A program made the translations under genes and the position numbers. Below the pieces are notes generated by a model, which had not been told where the DNA came from, did not search any database, and saw only the letters and a list, made by a program, of their open reading frames with translations. From Gammaproteobacteria bacterium (GTDB lineage Bacteria; Pseudomonadota; Gammaproteobacteria; Burkholderiales; Sulfuricellaceae): a stretch of DNA of 64,000 nt. The stretch is from assembly GCA_018824405.1 (NCBI GenBank), contig JAHJGO010000009.1:1-64000 (forward strand), read 5' to 3'. This document shows positions 35,367 to 46,466 of this stretch, one piece after another (the stretch's first letter is position 1; the number at the start of each line of letters is the position of its first letter).

Positions 35367-37643
35367 CTAAAATACGGTGCCCATCTGGAACTGAAACACT
35401 TCAGTCTTGTCTCCATCTTTCTTGTTAAGCGGTTGCGCCAGACTGAATTTCAACGGTCCGACGGGGGAATGCCAGCTCAACGCCAAACCGCTTGCATAGC
35501 GGAATCCGCCAAAATCAAAATTTTCGTCCTTGCCAAATACCATGCCGCCATCCACGAATACGCCAAGACGAACTGATTTGTCGGCTCCAAGTCCGGGGAA
35601 GGGGAACATCATTTCAACCGTGCCCACAACGCGTCTAGTGCCGCCGACCGCATTGTCAAACTCATCCCGCGGCCCAAGGGAACTGGTGCGATAACCGCGT
35701 ACCGAGCCTATGCCGCCAGCGTAGAAGTTCTTGAAAAAAGGCAGCGGCTTGCTGCCATAGCCATCGGCGTAACCCACTTCGCCATTCAGCAGCAGCGTGT
35801 ATTTTTTGGCAAAAGTTTGCAGATGCTGGTACTGGTAGGAAATCTTGTAATATTCAAGATCCAGTCCCGGCAACCCGACTTCACCGTAAACGCGCTGCAG
35901 GCCTCCGCTCGTGGGATAAAGCAGGCTGTCGCGCGTATCCCGTGCCCAGCCCAGGTCGGCACGGGCGGTTTTGACGCTGTCACCGAATAAATTCACAAAA
36001 TCAATATAGCGCTGTGCGCTTTCTGCATCCACCGTAGTATCGATTTTTTCCAGCGCCAATCCCATATTGACGGTGTCTTTTTCATTCAGAGGGACGCCGA
36101 AGCGCATGCCGCCGCCCAGCGTCGACGTTTTATAACTACTAACAGTCGATAGACTCGTCGGATTAACGTCACGCTTGTAGATATCAAAACCGCGGCTGAC
36201 GCCATCATCGGTGAAATAAGGATTGGTGTAAGACAATGAATAAATCTTGTTGATGCTGCCGCTGTTCACCTGCGCGGCAATGAAATTACCGCTGCCGAAC
36301 ACGTTCTGCTGCGAGATGGAACCACTCAGCACCAAGCCTTCTGAACTGGAAAAACCGGCACCCGCCATGACGCTTCCGGTCGGCTTTTCGGTCACACTGT
36401 AATTCAGATCCACCTGGTCCGTAGTGCCGGGAACGGCGGGGGTTTCCACATTGATGTCGGAAAAATAACCCAGGCGCTGCAACCTTTCTCGTGAACGGTT
36501 GATCTTGTCGGCCGCATACCAGCCGCCTTCGATTTGACGCATCTCACGCCGCAACACCTCGTCACGTGTTTTGGTGTTGCCGGCCATATTGATGCGCCGC
36601 ACATAAACACGGCGGCCGGGATCAAGGAAGAAGGTGAAGGCGGCAGTCGCTTTTTCCTTGTTGATTTCCGGTACTGCATTGACGTTGGCGAAGGCATAGC
36701 CGTCATTACCCAGGCGATCGCTGATGGCCTTGCTGGATTCGGTCAGCTTCTCACGTGAAAACACATCGCCGGTCTTCACTTTGATCAGCTTGCTGAGTTC
36801 TTCCTCCGGCACCAGCAGCTCTCCTGCCAGCTTGACATCGGAAATGGTGTATCTGGCACCTTCATGCACATTGATGGTGATATAGATGTCGTTCTTGTCG
36901 GGCGAAATCGAAACCTGCGTGGATTCCACGTTGAATTCGAGGTATCCGCGGTTCAGATAGAAAGAGCGCAGCGTTTCCAGGTCGGCAGACAGTTTCTGTT
37001 TGGAATACTGGTCGTTCTTGCTGTACCAGGTCATCCAGCCCGAGGTGGACAGCACGAACTGCTCCAGCAGTTCCTTTTCCTTGAAGGTTTCGTTACCGAC
37101 GATATTGATCTGCTTGATCTTGGCAATCTCGCCTTCTGAAATATCGAAGCTGATACCAACCCGATTACGCTCCAGCGGCGTGACCGTGGTGGTGATCGTC
37201 ACGCCATATTTACCGCGACTGAAATACTGCCGCTTCAACTCCTGCTCGGCGCGATCGAGCAAGGCCTTGTCAAATATCTTGGATTCAGCCAGACCTGCCA
37301 TTTTAAGGCCGTCCTTGAGCTGCTCCTTGCTAAATTCCTTGCTGCCGGTAATGTCCACCTGGGCAATCGCCGGCCGTTCCTGCACCATTACCACCAGCAC
37401 GCCATTATCCGACTCCAGGCGCACATCTTTGAAGAAACCGGTGGCATATAGCGCCTTGACTGCAGCAGCCACCTTTTCGTCATCCAGCGTGTCACCCACC
37501 TTGACAGGCAGATAGCTGAATACCGTACCGGCTTCGGTACGCTGAATACCTTCCACCCGGATATCTTTGACGACAACAGGTTCAATAGCTGCAGCAGAAA
37601 CCGCGTACAGAGAGGCAATCAGGAACGGGATGAGTTTTTTCAT
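35367..37643 (-). CDS. bamA: Outer membrane protein assembly factor BamA
   Basis: BamA inserts beta-barrel proteins into the outer membrane. The 758-residue precursor has a signal peptide (FLIASLYAVSAAA), five POTRA domains (starting VVKDIRVEGIQRTEAGTVFS; the last before residue 420) and a C-terminal barrel with the conserved GGIGSVRGYRTSSLGPRDEF segment (variant of the VRGF/Y motif) and a terminal phenylalanine (QMGTVF). It overlaps the rseP stop by TAATG. Confidence 0.97.
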   Translation of the reverse strand: MKKLIPFLIASLYAVSAAAIEPVVVKDIRVEGIQRTEAGTVFSYLPVKVGDTLDDEKVAAAVKALYATGFFKDVRLESDNGVLVVMVQERPAIAQVDITGSKEFSKEQLKDGLKMAGLAESKIFDKALLDRAEQELKRQYFSRGKYGVTITTTVTPLERNRVGISFDISEGEIAKIKQINIVGNETFKEKELLEQFVLSTSGWMTWYSKNDQYSKQKLSADLETLRSFYLNRGYLEFNVESTQVSISPDKNDIYITINVHEGARYTISDVKLAGELLVPEEELSKLIKVKTGDVFSREKLTESSKAISDRLGNDGYAFANVNAVPEINKEKATAAFTFFLDPGRRVYVRRINMAGNTKTRDEVLRREMRQIEGGWYAADKINRSRERLQRLGYFSDINVETPAVPGTTDQVDLNYSVTEKPTGSVMAGAGFSSSEGLVLSGSISQQNVFGSGNFIAAQVNSGSINKIYSLSYTNPYFTDDGVSRGFDIYKRDVNPTSLSTVSSYKTSTLGGGMRFGVPLNEKDTVNMGLALEKIDTTVDAESAQRYIDFVNLFGDSVKTARADLGWARDTRDSLLYPTSGGLQRVYGEVGLPGLDLEYYKISYQYQHLQTFAKKYTLLLNGEVGYADGYGSKPLPFFKNFYAGGIGSVRGYRTSSLGPRDEFDNAVGGTRRVVGTVEMMFPFPGLGADKSVRLGVFVDGGMVFGKDENFDFGGFRYASGLALSWHSPVGPLKFSLAQPLNKKDGDKTEVFQFQMGTVF

Positions 37644-39010
37644 TATTGGCCGGAAAGCAAACGGTTAATGTCGTTGTAAAAGGCGAAGGCCATGAGCACC
37701 ATCAGCAGCGCCATTCCGATCTGCTGGCCGATTTCCATGGCGCGATCCGAAACCGGGCTTCCCTTCAAGATTTCGGCAATATAATACATCAAATGCCCGC
37801 CATCCAATAATGGGATGGGCAACAAATTGAGCACGCCCAGGCTGATGCTGATCAATGCCAGAAAGCTCAGGTAGGGAAGCCAGCCCATATGCGCCGACTG
37901 GCCGGCATAATCTGCAATCGTAATGGGGCCACTGATGTTTTTGAGCGATACCTGTCCCACCACCATGCGCCCCAGCATGTTCAGGCTGAACACAGAAGTA
38001 TCCCAGGTTTTGTGCAGCGCCGCCCCCAGCGCCTGGAATGGAGGGTAACGCACTTCCGTCATAAGTTTCTTGCCAAGCTCTGCATCCAACTCTGGGGCTG
38101 CACCGATTTTCCCCACCACCTTGCCCTGTTCGGTTGCGGCTGAAGGCGTCACCTGCATCGTCAACAATTGCTTGCCGCGCCGGATTTCCAATGTCAGCGG
38201 GCGTTCCGGATGGCTCCTCACCCACTCCACCAGATCTTCCCAGCGTGATACAGACTTGCCGTTGACGACCTCAATTTCATCGCCCATCTGCATGCCGGCC
38301 TTTTCGCCTGCACCGCCCTGCACCAGCTTGCCGATAATCGGTCGCAACACGGGACGGAAATGGGTCAATCCCAGTTTTTCAAGGAAATCGCCATCCAGAT
38401 CATCTGCCGTCAGACCTGATGTTTCCAGAATATGGAACTGGATTTCGCCCCGATCGTTACGGGTTTCAATTTTAACGCCCTGTTTATTCATGACGCGCTT
38501 GAGCAGCAACCAGCGCGTATCCTGCCACGTCACAACGGCCTCGCCGTCAATCGACGTCATTATTTCGCCTGGCTGAAAACCTGCCAGCGCTGCAGGGCTG
38601 CCAGGCGCTGGCTGACCCAGCATGGGCTTAACACCCGGCACTCCGCTGATGAACAGGAGCCAATACAGGATAATGGCCAACAGAAAATTAGCCACCGGGC
38701 CAGCCGCAACAATCAGAATACGGCGCCAGACCGACTGACGATTGAAGGCACGCGGCAGTTCATGCGGCGCGACTTCACCTTCGCGCTCGTCCAGCATTTT
38801 GACGTAGCCTCCCAGGGGAAATGCCGCCAAAGCCCATTCCGTGCCGTCGCGGCCTAATTTCCTGACTGCCAGAGGTTTGCCGAAACCAATCGAAAAGCGC
38901 AGCACTTTCACACCGCACAAGCGCGCCACCCAGTAGTGTCCCAGCTCGTGCACCACGATCAGGACGCCCAGAGCAAGGCCAAATGCCGCAAGCGTAAATA
39001 GCAGACTCAT
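37643..39010 (-). CDS. rseP: Site-2 zinc metalloprotease RseP
   Basis: RseP cleaves transmembrane anti-sigma factors in the envelope stress response. The 455-residue protein has the zinc motif in [20 protein letters not shown] near the N-terminus, two PDZ domains (the second: [20 protein letters not shown]), and the second active-site motif [16 protein letters not shown] near residue 400, in about four membrane segments. Start ATG 39010 overlaps the dxr stop by ATGA. Confidence 0.96.
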   Translation of the reverse strand: MSLLFTLAAFGLALGVLIVVHELGHYWVARLCGVKVLRFSIGFGKPLAVRKLGRDGTEWALAAFPLGGYVKMLDEREGEVAPHELPRAFNRQSVWRRILIVAAGPVANFLLAIILYWLLFISGVPGVKPMLGQPAPGSPAALAGFQPGEIMTSIDGEAVVTWQDTRWLLLKRVMNKQGVKIETRNDRGEIQFHILETSGLTADDLDGDFLEKLGLTHFRPVLRPIIGKLVQGGAGEKAGMQMGDEIEVVNGKSVSRWEDLVEWVRSHPERPLTLEIRRGKQLLTMQVTPSAATEQGKVVGKIGAAPELDAELGKKLMTEVRYPPFQALGAALHKTWDTSVFSLNMLGRMVVGQVSLKNISGPITIADYAGQSAHMGWLPYLSFLALISISLGVLNLLPIPLLDGGHLMYYIAEILKGSPVSDRAMEIGQQIGMALLMVLMAFAFYNDINRLLSGQ

Positions 39011-40239
39011 GAATTGAGTGAAGCGTGAAGGGTAAAAGAGGAAGAGCCGGACTTTCCCTGGCTCTGGATGTGTTGAATAGCGATCTCACGTGCCAGACGG
39101 TCGGCCTGCTGAACGTCTTCCAGGCAATTCACCGGCATTGCACTGATTTCTTCCAGCGCATGCTCGATCACTGACGGTATCCCGAGGAAAGGCAATTTTT
39201 CATCGAGAAAGGCCGCCACTGCCACTTCATTGGCCGCATTGAGAACCGCCGGAGCCGTTCCGCCGCAGCGCAAGGCCTGATAGGCCAGATCCAGACAGCG
39301 GAAACGCGTCATGTCCGGCGCCTCGAAATCCAGGCGGGCAATCTTGAACAGGTCGAGCGGTGAAACCCCGGCATGGATGCGCTCCGGAAAGCCCAGCGCA
39401 TAGGCGATCGGCGTGCGCATATCCGGGTTGCCCAGCTGGGCCAGTACCGAGCCATCCGCATACTCCACCATGGAGTGAATCACGCTCTGCGGATGGACAA
39501 CCACCTGGATCTGGTCCGCAGGGGCGTCGAACAGCCAGTGCGCCTCGATGACTTCCAGCCCCTTGTTCATCATGCTGGCAGAGTCCACTGAAATCTTGCG
39601 GCCCATGGACCAGTTGGGATGGGCGCAGGCCTGTGCCGGCGTCACGTTTTCCAGTGCTGACAAGGGCTGGCTGCGGAATGGCCCACCCGAAGCTGTAAGC
39701 AGAATGCGCGTCACGCCTACGGCTTTCAACCCGCGCCCGAAATCGCGTGGCAGGGACTGAAAAATAGCATTGTGCTCGCTGTCTATCGGCAGCAGTTCGG
39801 AGCCACTCTCGCGCACCGCATCCATGAACACGCGACCGGACATCACCAGTGTCTCTTTATTGGCGAGCAGAATCTTCTTGCCCGCCCGCGCCGCCGCCAA
39901 TGAGGGACGCAATCCAGCCGCGCCGACAATCGCCGCCATGACGCTGTCCACTTGAGGCAGGGAAGAAACCCGTTCCAGCGCTTCAACACCATGCAGCACC
40001 TCGGTTGCCAGACCGGCCGCCATGATTTTCGACTGCAACTGCTGCGCCGCATCTGCGTCCAGCAACACGGCAAAAACCGGCTTAAACTGCTGGCACTGCG
40101 AGAACAGCTTATCAACCTGCGAATGGGCTGTCAGCGCAACCACCTGAAACAAGTCGGGGTGGCGCGCGATGACGTCCAGAGTGCTGACACCGATCGATCC
40201 GGTAGAGCCAAGTACGGTGATGTTTTGCTTATCAGCCAT
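39007..40239 (-). CDS. dxr: 1-deoxy-D-xylulose-5-phosphate reductoisomerase
   Basis: Dxr makes methylerythritol phosphate, the committed step of non-mevalonate isoprenoid synthesis. The 410-residue enzyme has the NADPH motif [18 protein letters not shown], then [28 protein letters not shown] with the metal-binding Asp/Glu, [12 protein letters not shown] and [20 protein letters not shown]. It overlaps rseP by ATGA and follows cdsA by two bases. Confidence 0.97.
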   Translation of the reverse strand: MADKQNITVLGSTGSIGVSTLDVIARHPDLFQVVALTAHSQVDKLFSQCQQFKPVFAVLLDADAAQQLQSKIMAAGLATEVLHGVEALERVSSLPQVDSVMAAIVGAAGLRPSLAAARAGKKILLANKETLVMSGRVFMDAVRESGSELLPIDSEHNAIFQSLPRDFGRGLKAVGVTRILLTASGGPFRSQPLSALENVTPAQACAHPNWSMGRKISVDSASMMNKGLEVIEAHWLFDAPADQIQVVVHPQSVIHSMVEYADGSVLAQLGNPDMRTPIAYALGFPERIHAGVSPLDLFKIARLDFEAPDMTRFRCLDLAYQALRCGGTAPAVLNAANEVAVAAFLDEKLPFLGIPSVIEHALEEISAMPVNCLEDVQQADRLAREIAIQHIQSQGKSGSSSFTLHASLNS

Positions 40240-40241
40240 GA

Positions 40242-41036
40242 TCAGATAATGGAAAACCCAGTAACAAAATAAGCAGCCGCTGCCAGAGGCAGGGCCGCCG
40301 TCAGCGCGTCGATGCGATCCAGCACGCCCCCGTGCCCGGGCAGAATATGGCCGCTATCCTTGATCCCTGCCTGGCGCTTGAGCCAGGATTCGAACAGATC
40401 GCCCACCACGCTCAAGGACGCCATGGCCAGAAGCAGTATATAGCCAGGGAAAGGTACATTCAGCACACTTTCCAGCGCCAGCCACAACGAACCGTACAGC
40501 GTAACGCCCAGCAGGCCGCCCACGACGCCTTCCCAGGTTTTACCCGGGCTGATGGAAGGCGCCAGTTTGTGTTTCCCGAAAGCCCGCCCTGCAAAATAGG
40601 CACCAATGTCCGCTACCGCCACTACGGCCATCAGACCGAACAGCAGCGCCGGGCGCATGACATGAAAATCCATCAGCGCAAACCAGGTAGGGAACAGCAC
40701 CATCCAACCTGTTGCCGCCAGCACAAGCGGATGTCGCATCTTCCAACCAAGCAGCAGCCAGGGCAGAACCAGCAGCAGCCAGAAAGCGACTGCTACAGGG
40801 TAGGCCCAAGTTATCGGTGTTTTCAGGAAAAAAAATACCAGACCAAATGCAATGGTCAGAATCAAATAAGCCCATCGCCCGATTTTAGAGTAAGCGGCCA
40901 TGCCGCCCCATTCCCAGGCACCGATGGCGATCACACCCAGAGTCAGCCAGCCCCAGTACAGGCTGGGCAGGCGAAACAACCCGAACAGCACCACGAACAG
41001 CAGGGCGAAAGCCGTGATCACGCGGGTTTTAAGCAT
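40242..41036 (-). CDS. cdsA: Phosphatidate cytidylyltransferase
   Basis: CdsA makes CDP-diacylglycerol for phospholipid synthesis. The 264-residue integral membrane protein has about seven to eight hydrophobic helices and the family signature near residues 200-235: [20 protein letters not shown] followed by [13 protein letters not shown], with the Asp/Lys catalytic residues. Start ATG 41036 overlaps uppS by eight bases. Confidence 0.95.
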   Translation of the reverse strand: MLKTRVITAFALLFVVLFGLFRLPSLYWGWLTLGVIAIGAWEWGGMAAYSKIGRWAYLILTIAFGLVFFFLKTPITWAYPVAVAFWLLLVLPWLLLGWKMRHPLVLAATGWMVLFPTWFALMDFHVMRPALLFGLMAVVAVADIGAYFAGRAFGKHKLAPSISPGKTWEGVVGGLLGVTLYGSLWLALESVLNVPFPGYILLLAMASLSVVGDLFESWLKRQAGIKDSGHILPGHGGVLDRIDALTAALPLAAAAYFVTGFSII

Positions 41037-41784
41037 GGGTTTTCAATTGATCGCTGGTCCGCCCGAAACGGCGTTCGCGCTGCTGATAGGAATGAATCGC
41101 CCGGTCCAGTTCAGCTGCATTGAAATCCGGCCAAAGCGCATCCGTGAAATACAGCTCTGAATAAGCCAGTTGCCACAGCAGGAAATTGCTGATGCGTTCC
41201 TCGCCACCGGTGCGGATAAACAGATCGGGCTCAGGCGCGTAGGACATGGAAAGGTAAGGCTGCATATCGGCCTCGCCAAAACCTGCAGCCAGTTCGGGTC
41301 GGGCTTTCAGCATGGCTTGCACGGCCTGCATGATATCCCAGCGGCCACCGTAATTGGCGGCAATAGTTAGCGTCAACTTGGAATTATTCGCGGTCAAAGC
41401 TACGGAATTTCGTACCAGTTCGACCAGACGAGGCTCGAACCGTGAAAGGTCGCCGATGATTTTGAGACAGACACCGTTGTGGTGCAGCTTGCTCACTTCT
41501 TTTTCCAGCGCCAGCACGAAAAGCTGCATCAGAAAGGACACTTCCTCCTCTGGGCGACGCCAGTTTTCGCTGCTGAAAGCAAACAGGGTGAGATATTCGA
41601 CGCCGCGTTCAATGCAGGACTTGACCATCTCGCGCACCGTCTCCAGGCCGCGTTTATGTCCCATGACACGTGGAAAATGACGTTTCTTCGCCCAGCGGCC
41701 ATTGCCATCCATGATCATGGCAATGTGCCGGGGAATGTGCGACACCGCTGGAATTTCGCGGGTCGAGCTTTTTGAAAGGACCAC
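41029..41784 (-). CDS. uppS: Undecaprenyl diphosphate synthase
   Basis: UppS makes the C55 lipid carrier of cell-wall synthesis from FPP and isopentenyl diphosphate. The 251-residue product shows [20 protein letters not shown] with the catalytic Asp, [28 protein letters not shown] and [20 protein letters not shown], the typical UPPS regions. It overlaps cdsA and is ten bases from frr. Confidence 0.96.
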   Translation of the reverse strand: MVLSKSSTREIPAVSHIPRHIAMIMDGNGRWAKKRHFPRVMGHKRGLETVREMVKSCIERGVEYLTLFAFSSENWRRPEEEVSFLMQLFVLALEKEVSKLHHNGVCLKIIGDLSRFEPRLVELVRNSVALTANNSKLTLTIAANYGGRWDIMQAVQAMLKARPELAAGFGEADMQPYLSMSYAPEPDLFIRTGGEERISNFLLWQLAYSELYFTDALWPDFNAAELDRAIHSYQQRERRFGRTSDQLKTHA

Positions 41785-41794
41785 TAGATCTGGC

Positions 41795-42352
41795 TCAAAT
41801 CGCCATCAATTCAGTTTCTTTGACCTGCAACATTTTGTCCACTTCCGCCACGTAGCGGTCAGTGATTTTCTGAATGTCATCCTGGGCACGGCGATCATCA
41901 TCCTCGCTGATCTCCTTGTCCTTGAGCAAATCCTTGAAGTGGGCATTGGCATCGCGGCGAATGTTGCGAATCGCCACCTTGGCGCCCTCGCCTTCATGCT
42001 TGACCACCTTGATCAGTTCACGGCGCCGTTCTTCAGTCAAGGCTGGCATTGGCACCCGTATCAGGTCGCCCTGCGAGGCCGGGTTCAACCCCAGGTCTGA
42101 ATCCCGAATAGCCCGTTCCACAGCACCCACCATTTTCTTTTCCCATGGCGCCACACCGATGGTACGCGAATCAATCAGGGTCACGTTGGCAATCTGGTTG
42201 ATCGCCGTCGGACTGCCATAGTAATCGACCATCACGTGATCCAGAATCCCGGTATGGGCGCGCCCGGTGCGCACCTTGGCCAGATCGGCCTTGAGTGCTT
42301 CCAGGGACTTCTGCATTTTCTGTTCAGCAGTATTTTTAAGGTCTGAAATCAT
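41795..42352 (-). CDS. frr: Ribosome recycling factor
   Basis: The 185-residue protein splits post-termination ribosomes together with EF-G. It is a typical [23 protein letters not shown] start, [20 protein letters not shown], then [18 protein letters not shown] and [20 protein letters not shown] near the middle. It sits between pyrH and uppS in the standard order. Confidence 0.97.
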   Translation of the reverse strand: MISDLKNTAEQKMQKSLEALKADLAKVRTGRAHTGILDHVMVDYYGSPTAINQIANVTLIDSRTIGVAPWEKKMVGAVERAIRDSDLGLNPASQGDLIRVPMPALTEERRRELIKVVKHEGEGAKVAIRNIRRDANAHFKDLLKDKEISEDDDRRAQDDIQKITDRYVAEVDKMLQVKETELMAI

Positions 42353-42395
42353 GTTTTTGTGTCCTTCCGTCCTGCAGCCGCCTGAAGGAGGCTAC

Positions 42396-43112
42396 TTAAC
42401 AATACACCCGTGTACCTTCGTCCTCGCCCATCACCACGCGCTTGAGCGCGCCCGGCTTGAAGATACTGAACACGCCCAGCGGCATGCTCTGGTCGCGGCA
42501 CAGGGCCAGTGCGGTTGCATCCATCACCTTGAGATTGCGGCTGATCGCCTCGTCAAAACTCAATTGCTGATAGCGCATGGCTTCCGGATTGGTTTTCGGA
42601 TCGTCGGTATACACGCCATCCACCTTGGTCGCCTTGAGCACCACTTCCGCCCCGACTTCCATGGCGCGCAGGGCGGCCGCAGTATCGGTGGTGAAAAACG
42701 GGTTGCCGGTGCCGGCACCGAAAATCACCACTTTGCCTTCTTCCAGATAGCGGATCGCCTTGCCGCGAATATAAGGCTCGGCCACCGCTTCGATGGCCAG
42801 CGCGGTCTGCACCCTGCTCGCCACACCGATGCGGCGCATGGCGTCCTGTAGTGCGAGGGCATTCATGACCGTGGCCAGCATGCCCATGTAATCTGCGGTG
42901 GCGCGGTCCATGCCTGCAGCAGCAGGGGCCACACCACGAAAAATATTGCCGCCGCCGATGACCACCCCCACCTGCACGCCCATGCGTACCACCTCGGCTA
43001 TTTCATCGACAATACGTTCGATGGTGGGCCGGTTGATACCGTAACTGTCGTCGCCCATCAGGGCTTCGCCGGACAGCTTGAGCAGGATGCGTTTATAGGC
43101 AGGAGCGGTCAT
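42396..43112 (-). CDS. pyrH: UMP kinase
   Basis: PyrH phosphorylates UMP to UDP and is allosterically controlled by GTP and UTP. The 238-residue protein belongs to the amino-acid-kinase fold: [54 protein letters not shown] and the acceptor-side [20 protein letters not shown]. The 43-bp gap to frr and 12-bp gap to tsf support an operon. Confidence 0.97.
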   Translation of the reverse strand: MTAPAYKRILLKLSGEALMGDDSYGINRPTIERIVDEIAEVVRMGVQVGVVIGGGNIFRGVAPAAAGMDRATADYMGMLATVMNALALQDAMRRIGVASRVQTALAIEAVAEPYIRGKAIRYLEEGKVVIFGAGTGNPFFTTDTAAALRAMEVGAEVVLKATKVDGVYTDDPKTNPEAMRYQQLSFDEAISRNLKVMDATALALCRDQSMPLGVFSIFKPGALKRVVMGEDEGTRVYC

Positions 43113-43124
43113 GGCTTTAGGTCC

Positions 43125-44003
43125 TTATACCTTTGCTGCGGCAGCAACTTCGGCTGCGTAATCCACCACTTTCTTCTCGATACCTTCGCCCACGATGTAC
43201 ATGGTGAATGCACTGACAGTGGCCTTCTTGCCTGCCAGCAGTTTTTCCACGGTCTGGTCCGGGTCCTTTACGAAAGGCTGGCCCATCAGGGTCACTTCCG
43301 CCAGGTACTTGGCGATACGGCCTTCTACCATCTTGGCGATGATGTCGGCTGGTTTGCCGGATTCTGCGGCCTGTGCCGAGAAAATCTTGCGCTCGTTTTC
43401 CAGCAGATCGGCCGGAACCTGGTCTTTGGAAACGCATACCGGCTTGCTGGCTGCGATATGCATGGCGATATCCTTGCCCAATTGCTCGTCGCCGCCGGTG
43501 CTGTCGACCATCACGCCGATGCGAGTGCCATGCAGATAGGTGGTCAACTTGCCGGAAGTCTCGGCACGCACCAGGCGACGCAGGGAGATGTTCTCGCCCA
43601 GCTTCATGATCAGTGCCTGACGATTTTCTTCCACGGTCTGGCCGGAAGGCAGCTTGGCAGAAGCCAGCGTGTCGATGTCTTCGATGCCCTGTTCGGCAAC
43701 CAGCTGAGCCAGCGCCTTGGCAAATGCAGCAAAATCTTCATTCTTGGAAACGAAATCGGTTTCGCAGTTCACTTCCACCAGTGCGCCCTTGTGACCGTCG
43801 GCACTGATGAAGCTGCCAACCACGCCTTCAGCTGCAATGCGGCTGGCAGCCTTGTTGGCCTTGGCACCGCTCTTGATGCGCAGCAGCTCTTCCGCCGCCT
43901 TCATGTCGCCGGCCGTCTCGGTCAGCGCTTTCTTGCATTCCATCATGCCCAAGCCGGTCAGCTCGCGCAGCTCTTTAACCATACCTGCGGTAATGTCCGC
44001 CAT
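43125..44003 (-). CDS. tsf: Elongation factor Ts
   Basis: EF-Ts recycles EF-Tu by removing GDP. The 292-residue protein starts [20 protein letters not shown] with the conserved [10 protein letters not shown] and later [16 protein letters not shown]-Tu-contact segment, and a C-terminal [20 protein letters not shown] coiled region. ATG 44003 is preferred to TTG 44009 because AGGAG has seven-base spacing to the ATG. Confidence 0.97.
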   Translation of the reverse strand: MADITAGMVKELRELTGLGMMECKKALTETAGDMKAAEELLRIKSGAKANKAASRIAAEGVVGSFISADGHKGALVEVNCETDFVSKNEDFAAFAKALAQLVAEQGIEDIDTLASAKLPSGQTVEENRQALIMKLGENISLRRLVRAETSGKLTTYLHGTRIGVMVDSTGGDEQLGKDIAMHIAASKPVCVSKDQVPADLLENERKIFSAQAAESGKPADIIAKMVEGRIAKYLAEVTLMGQPFVKDPDQTVEKLLAGKKATVSAFTMYIVGEGIEKKVVDYAAEVAAAAKV

Positions 44004-44041
44004 ATTCAAACTCCTAAATTTCTCTAATATCCAAAGCTAAA

Positions 44042-44063
44042 AAAAGGGGCTTCCGCCCCTTTT
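44042..44063 (-). terminator. Attenuator/terminator between rpsB and tsf
   Basis: AAAAGGGGC-GGAA-GCCCCTTTT, a perfect nine-pair inverted repeat on the minus strand with an additional T-run after it, lies in the 70-bp gap between rpsB and tsf. Similar partial terminators between these genes are known in other bacteria and would set the S2 to EF-Ts ratio. Confidence 0.85.
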
Positions 44064-44073
44064 CTGCGGAGAA

Positions 44074-44820
44074 TCAACCCGCTGTCTGTTCCGTGTCACT
44101 CACCTCGACGAACTCGTCGCCCTTGATGATATCCGTAACGACCTGACTGCGGCCTTCCAGGATGGCATCGGCCATGCCTTGAGCGTACAAGCGAATCGCT
44201 TTGCTCGAATCGTCATTGCCAGGAATTACGTAATCCACGCCGATTGGCGAGTTGTTGGTATCCACGATACCAATCACGGGAATACCCAGTTTTTTGGCTT
44301 CGGTGATGGCACCGCTTTCGTAGCCCACGTCGATCACGAACATGGCATCCGGCAAGCCGCCCATGTCCTTGATGCCGCCCAGGCTACGTTCCAGCTTGAT
44401 CATTTCGCGCTTGAATCCCAGCGCTTCTTTTTTCGACAGGCGCTCTATGCTGCCATCTTCAATCATGGCCTCCATTTCCTTGAGGCGCTTGATAGACAGC
44501 TTTACCGTCTTGAAATTGGTGAGCATGCCGCCCAGCCAGCGGTAATCCACATAAGGCGCACCGGCGCGTGCGGCTTCTTCCTTTACGATCTCGCGAGCCT
44601 GGCGCTTGGTGCCGACGAACAGGATGTTACCCTTGTTGCTGGCCATCTTGCGCACGAACTTGGTTGCCTCTTCATACATCGGCAGAGACTTTTCCAGGTT
44701 CACGATATGAATCTTGTTGCGGTCACCGAAGATGAACGGAGCCATCTTGGGGTTCCAGTAGCGGGTCTGGTGACCGAAATGAACGCCTGCTTCGAGCATT
44801 TGGCGCATAGTTACTGACAT
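44074..44820 (-). CDS. rpsB: 30S ribosomal protein S2
   Basis: The 248-residue protein has the S2 hallmarks [58 protein letters not shown] and [20 protein letters not shown]. Ribosome-binding site AAAAGGAG precedes ATG 44820. A strong promoter and about 150 bases of structured leader lie upstream, and tsf follows through an attenuator. Confidence 0.98.
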   Translation of the reverse strand: MSVTMRQMLEAGVHFGHQTRYWNPKMAPFIFGDRNKIHIVNLEKSLPMYEEATKFVRKMASNKGNILFVGTKRQAREIVKEEAARAGAPYVDYRWLGGMLTNFKTVKLSIKRLKEMEAMIEDGSIERLSKKEALGFKREMIKLERSLGGIKDMGGLPDAMFVIDVGYESGAITEAKKLGIPVIGIVDTNNSPIGVDYVIPGNDDSSKAIRLYAQGMADAILEGRSQVVTDIIKGDEFVEVSDTEQTAG

Positions 44821-44971
44821 GGTAAAACTCCTTTTAAGGGTTAAGCCTCCATCCGTCCGCTTGCGACCCGCCGGAAAAAATCCGTTCGAGCACCCTTAAC
44901 GGGACAGATGTGCGTATTTACCGCCTTGCGGCGGCGTCATAATTTGGCCACATCCAAAGCCAGCCAAATTG
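44821..44971 (-). promoter_or_regulatory. rpsB leader RNA, possible S2 autoregulatory structure
   Basis: Between the predicted transcript start and the rpsB ATG about 150 bases are non-coding. GTTAAGGGTG (44891-44900) is complementary to the ACCCTTAA segment near 44834-44844 that directly adjoins the AAAAGGAG ribosome-binding site, so long-range pairing could hide the translation start. A GGCGGG/CCGCC-rich hairpin and a T-run (ATTTTTTCC) lie between. E. coli rpsB has an S2-binding leader; the homology of this structure is inferred, not demonstrated. Confidence 0.5.
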
Positions 44972-44978
44972 GGCCGCG

Positions 44979-45008
44979 ATAATAGCATAATTGAGCACCA
45001 CTATTCAA
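44979..45008 (-). promoter_or_regulatory. Strong sigma-70-type promoter of rpsB
   Basis: On the minus strand a -35 box TTGAAT (45003-45008) is separated by 18 bases from a -10 box TATTAT (44979-44984) that is preceded by TGC, an extended -10 feature. Transcription would begin near 44972, immediately downstream of the ankyrin gene stop, and read into the rpsB leader. Confidence 0.65.
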
Positions 45009-45018
45009 TCGCTCTGGC

Positions 45019-45708
45019 CTATTTATTAATGCCTTTTGTGTTTCTGAGCTTAGTGGCTTGTTCCAGCAGTTCGCCAATATCGGTATTGCCAATGCTCAGC
45101 GCCATATCCAGCGCTGATTCACCCTGCTTGCTGCGCAGTCGGGGGTCCGCGCCCAGACGCAGCAACAGAGAAACACACTTGATGCAGCCCTGTTTCGAGG
45201 CCAGCATCAGCGCAGAGAGGCCGGCATCGGTCTGGCCGTCAACCGGCACGCCATAACTCAGGAGCAGCCGGACCGTATCCGCATGGCCGGAATAGGCTGC
45301 ATACATCAGCGGATTCCAGCCCTTGCCATTTGCTCCAAGAGCCGCGCCCCGCGCCACCAGCTGCTCGATCACCAGGTTGTGTCCATTGTATGCGGCAAGC
45401 ATCACTGCCGTTTCCCCATACAGATTTCTCTGGTACACCTTGGCGCCATGTGCCAGCAACTGCCGCACCACCTCGAGCGTTCCCTCACGCGCAGCCATCA
45501 TCAGGGCAGTGTAGCCCTGCTCGTCCTGCACATTGGGATCCATGCCCTGCCGCAACAGTTGTTCCACTGAATCCACATCGGCATTTTTAATGGCAATAAA
45601 CATATTGCCAATGCTCGAGTCAGCATTGGCACCGACCGGCAAAGCAAGGCTCAAGCAGGGAACAATCAGCCACACTGCAAGACACCGAAAAAAAGGTCGT
45701 TTTAACAT
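45019..45708 (-). CDS. Secreted ankyrin-repeat protein
   Basis: The 229-residue protein has a signal peptide (FFRCLAVWLIVPCLSLALPV with GANA cleavage) and about five ankyrin repeats from residue 40 to 215 (YTALMMAAREGTLEVVRQLL; NPLMYAAYSGHADTVRLLLS; SALMLASKQGCIKCVSLLLR). Periplasmic ankyrin proteins act as protein-binding scaffolds or in stress protection; the partner is unknown. ATG 45708 overlaps the stop of the metallo-hydrolase gene, so they are coupled. Confidence 0.87.
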   Translation of the reverse strand: MLKRPFFRCLAVWLIVPCLSLALPVGANADSSIGNMFIAIKNADVDSVEQLLRQGMDPNVQDEQGYTALMMAAREGTLEVVRQLLAHGAKVYQRNLYGETAVMLAAYNGHNLVIEQLVARGAALGANGKGWNPLMYAAYSGHADTVRLLLSYGVPVDGQTDAGLSALMLASKQGCIKCVSLLLRLGADPRLRSKQGESALDMALSIGNTDIGELLEQATKLRNTKGINK

Positions 45709-46466
45709 TGCAGGCGCAATCCGTCATGGGCCGGACATATTCCGGCAGGAAGCTGTGCACTCAATTCCGAATACTCCAGTTCATGTGTCATGTGTATCAG
45801 CAGGGTTTCCCGCGCTCCGATTTTTTCTGCCCATGCGACCGCTTCTTCCATGCTGAAGTGCGTAGGGTGAGGGCGGTAACGCAAGCAATCCAGCAGCAGA
45901 TAATCCAGTCCCTGCAGCTTTTCCATGCTTGCTGCCGAAATATCCGATACATCGGTCAGGTACGCCATGTTGCCAATGCGGTAAGCCAGAATTTCGTATT
46001 TTCCATGCATCACAGGCACCGGAATCACCTCCACACCACCGGCAACAAAAGGTCCATCAACCGCATGCGCCCGGAGCACCGGCTTGTCCCAGTGATGCTG
46101 TTCGTGGTGTGGAAAGGCATAGCCGAAACGCTGCACGATGCCCTGCAAGGTCGCTTCATTGCCATATACGGGAATCGGCTGGCGTTGCAGATGGCAGAAG
46201 CTGCGCAGGTCGTCGAGGCCATTCAGGTGGTCGGCGTGGTAATGGGTGTAGAGCACCGCGTCCACGCGGGTGAGCTTCTCGCGCAGAGCCTGTAGCCGGA
46301 GATCCGGCCCGGTGTCCACCAGCAGCACGGCGCCATCGTCCATGTGCACAGCAATCGAACAGCGCGTGCGTTTGTTGCGTGAATCCGGGGACAAACAGGT
46401 GTTGCAGCCACAGCCGATCACCGGCGTGCCAGCGCTGGAGCCGGTGCCGAGAAAGACTATCTCCAT
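45702..46466 (-). CDS. Metallo-beta-lactamase-fold hydrolase (PhnP-like)
   Basis: The 254-residue cytoplasmic enzyme has the family metal motif TGPDLRLQALREKLTRVDAV, then YTHYHADHLNGLDD (HxHxDH), later MHGKYEILAYRIGNMAYLTD and a final HMTHELEY histidine. The N-terminal GCGCNTCLSPDSRNKRTRCS with cysteines is the mark of PhnP/YcbJ-like phosphodiesterases that act on cyclic phosphates. The physiological substrate is not given. It overlaps tatD by ten bases and the ankyrin gene by seven. Confidence 0.9.
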   Translation of the reverse strand: MEIVFLGTGSSAGTPVIGCGCNTCLSPDSRNKRTRCSIAVHMDDGAVLLVDTGPDLRLQALREKLTRVDAVLYTHYHADHLNGLDDLRSFCHLQRQPIPVYGNEATLQGIVQRFGYAFPHHEQHHWDKPVLRAHAVDGPFVAGGVEVIPVPVMHGKYEILAYRIGNMAYLTDVSDISAASMEKLQGLDYLLLDCLRYRPHPTHFSMEEAVAWAEKIGARETLLIHMTHELEYSELSAQLPAGICPAHDGLRLQC

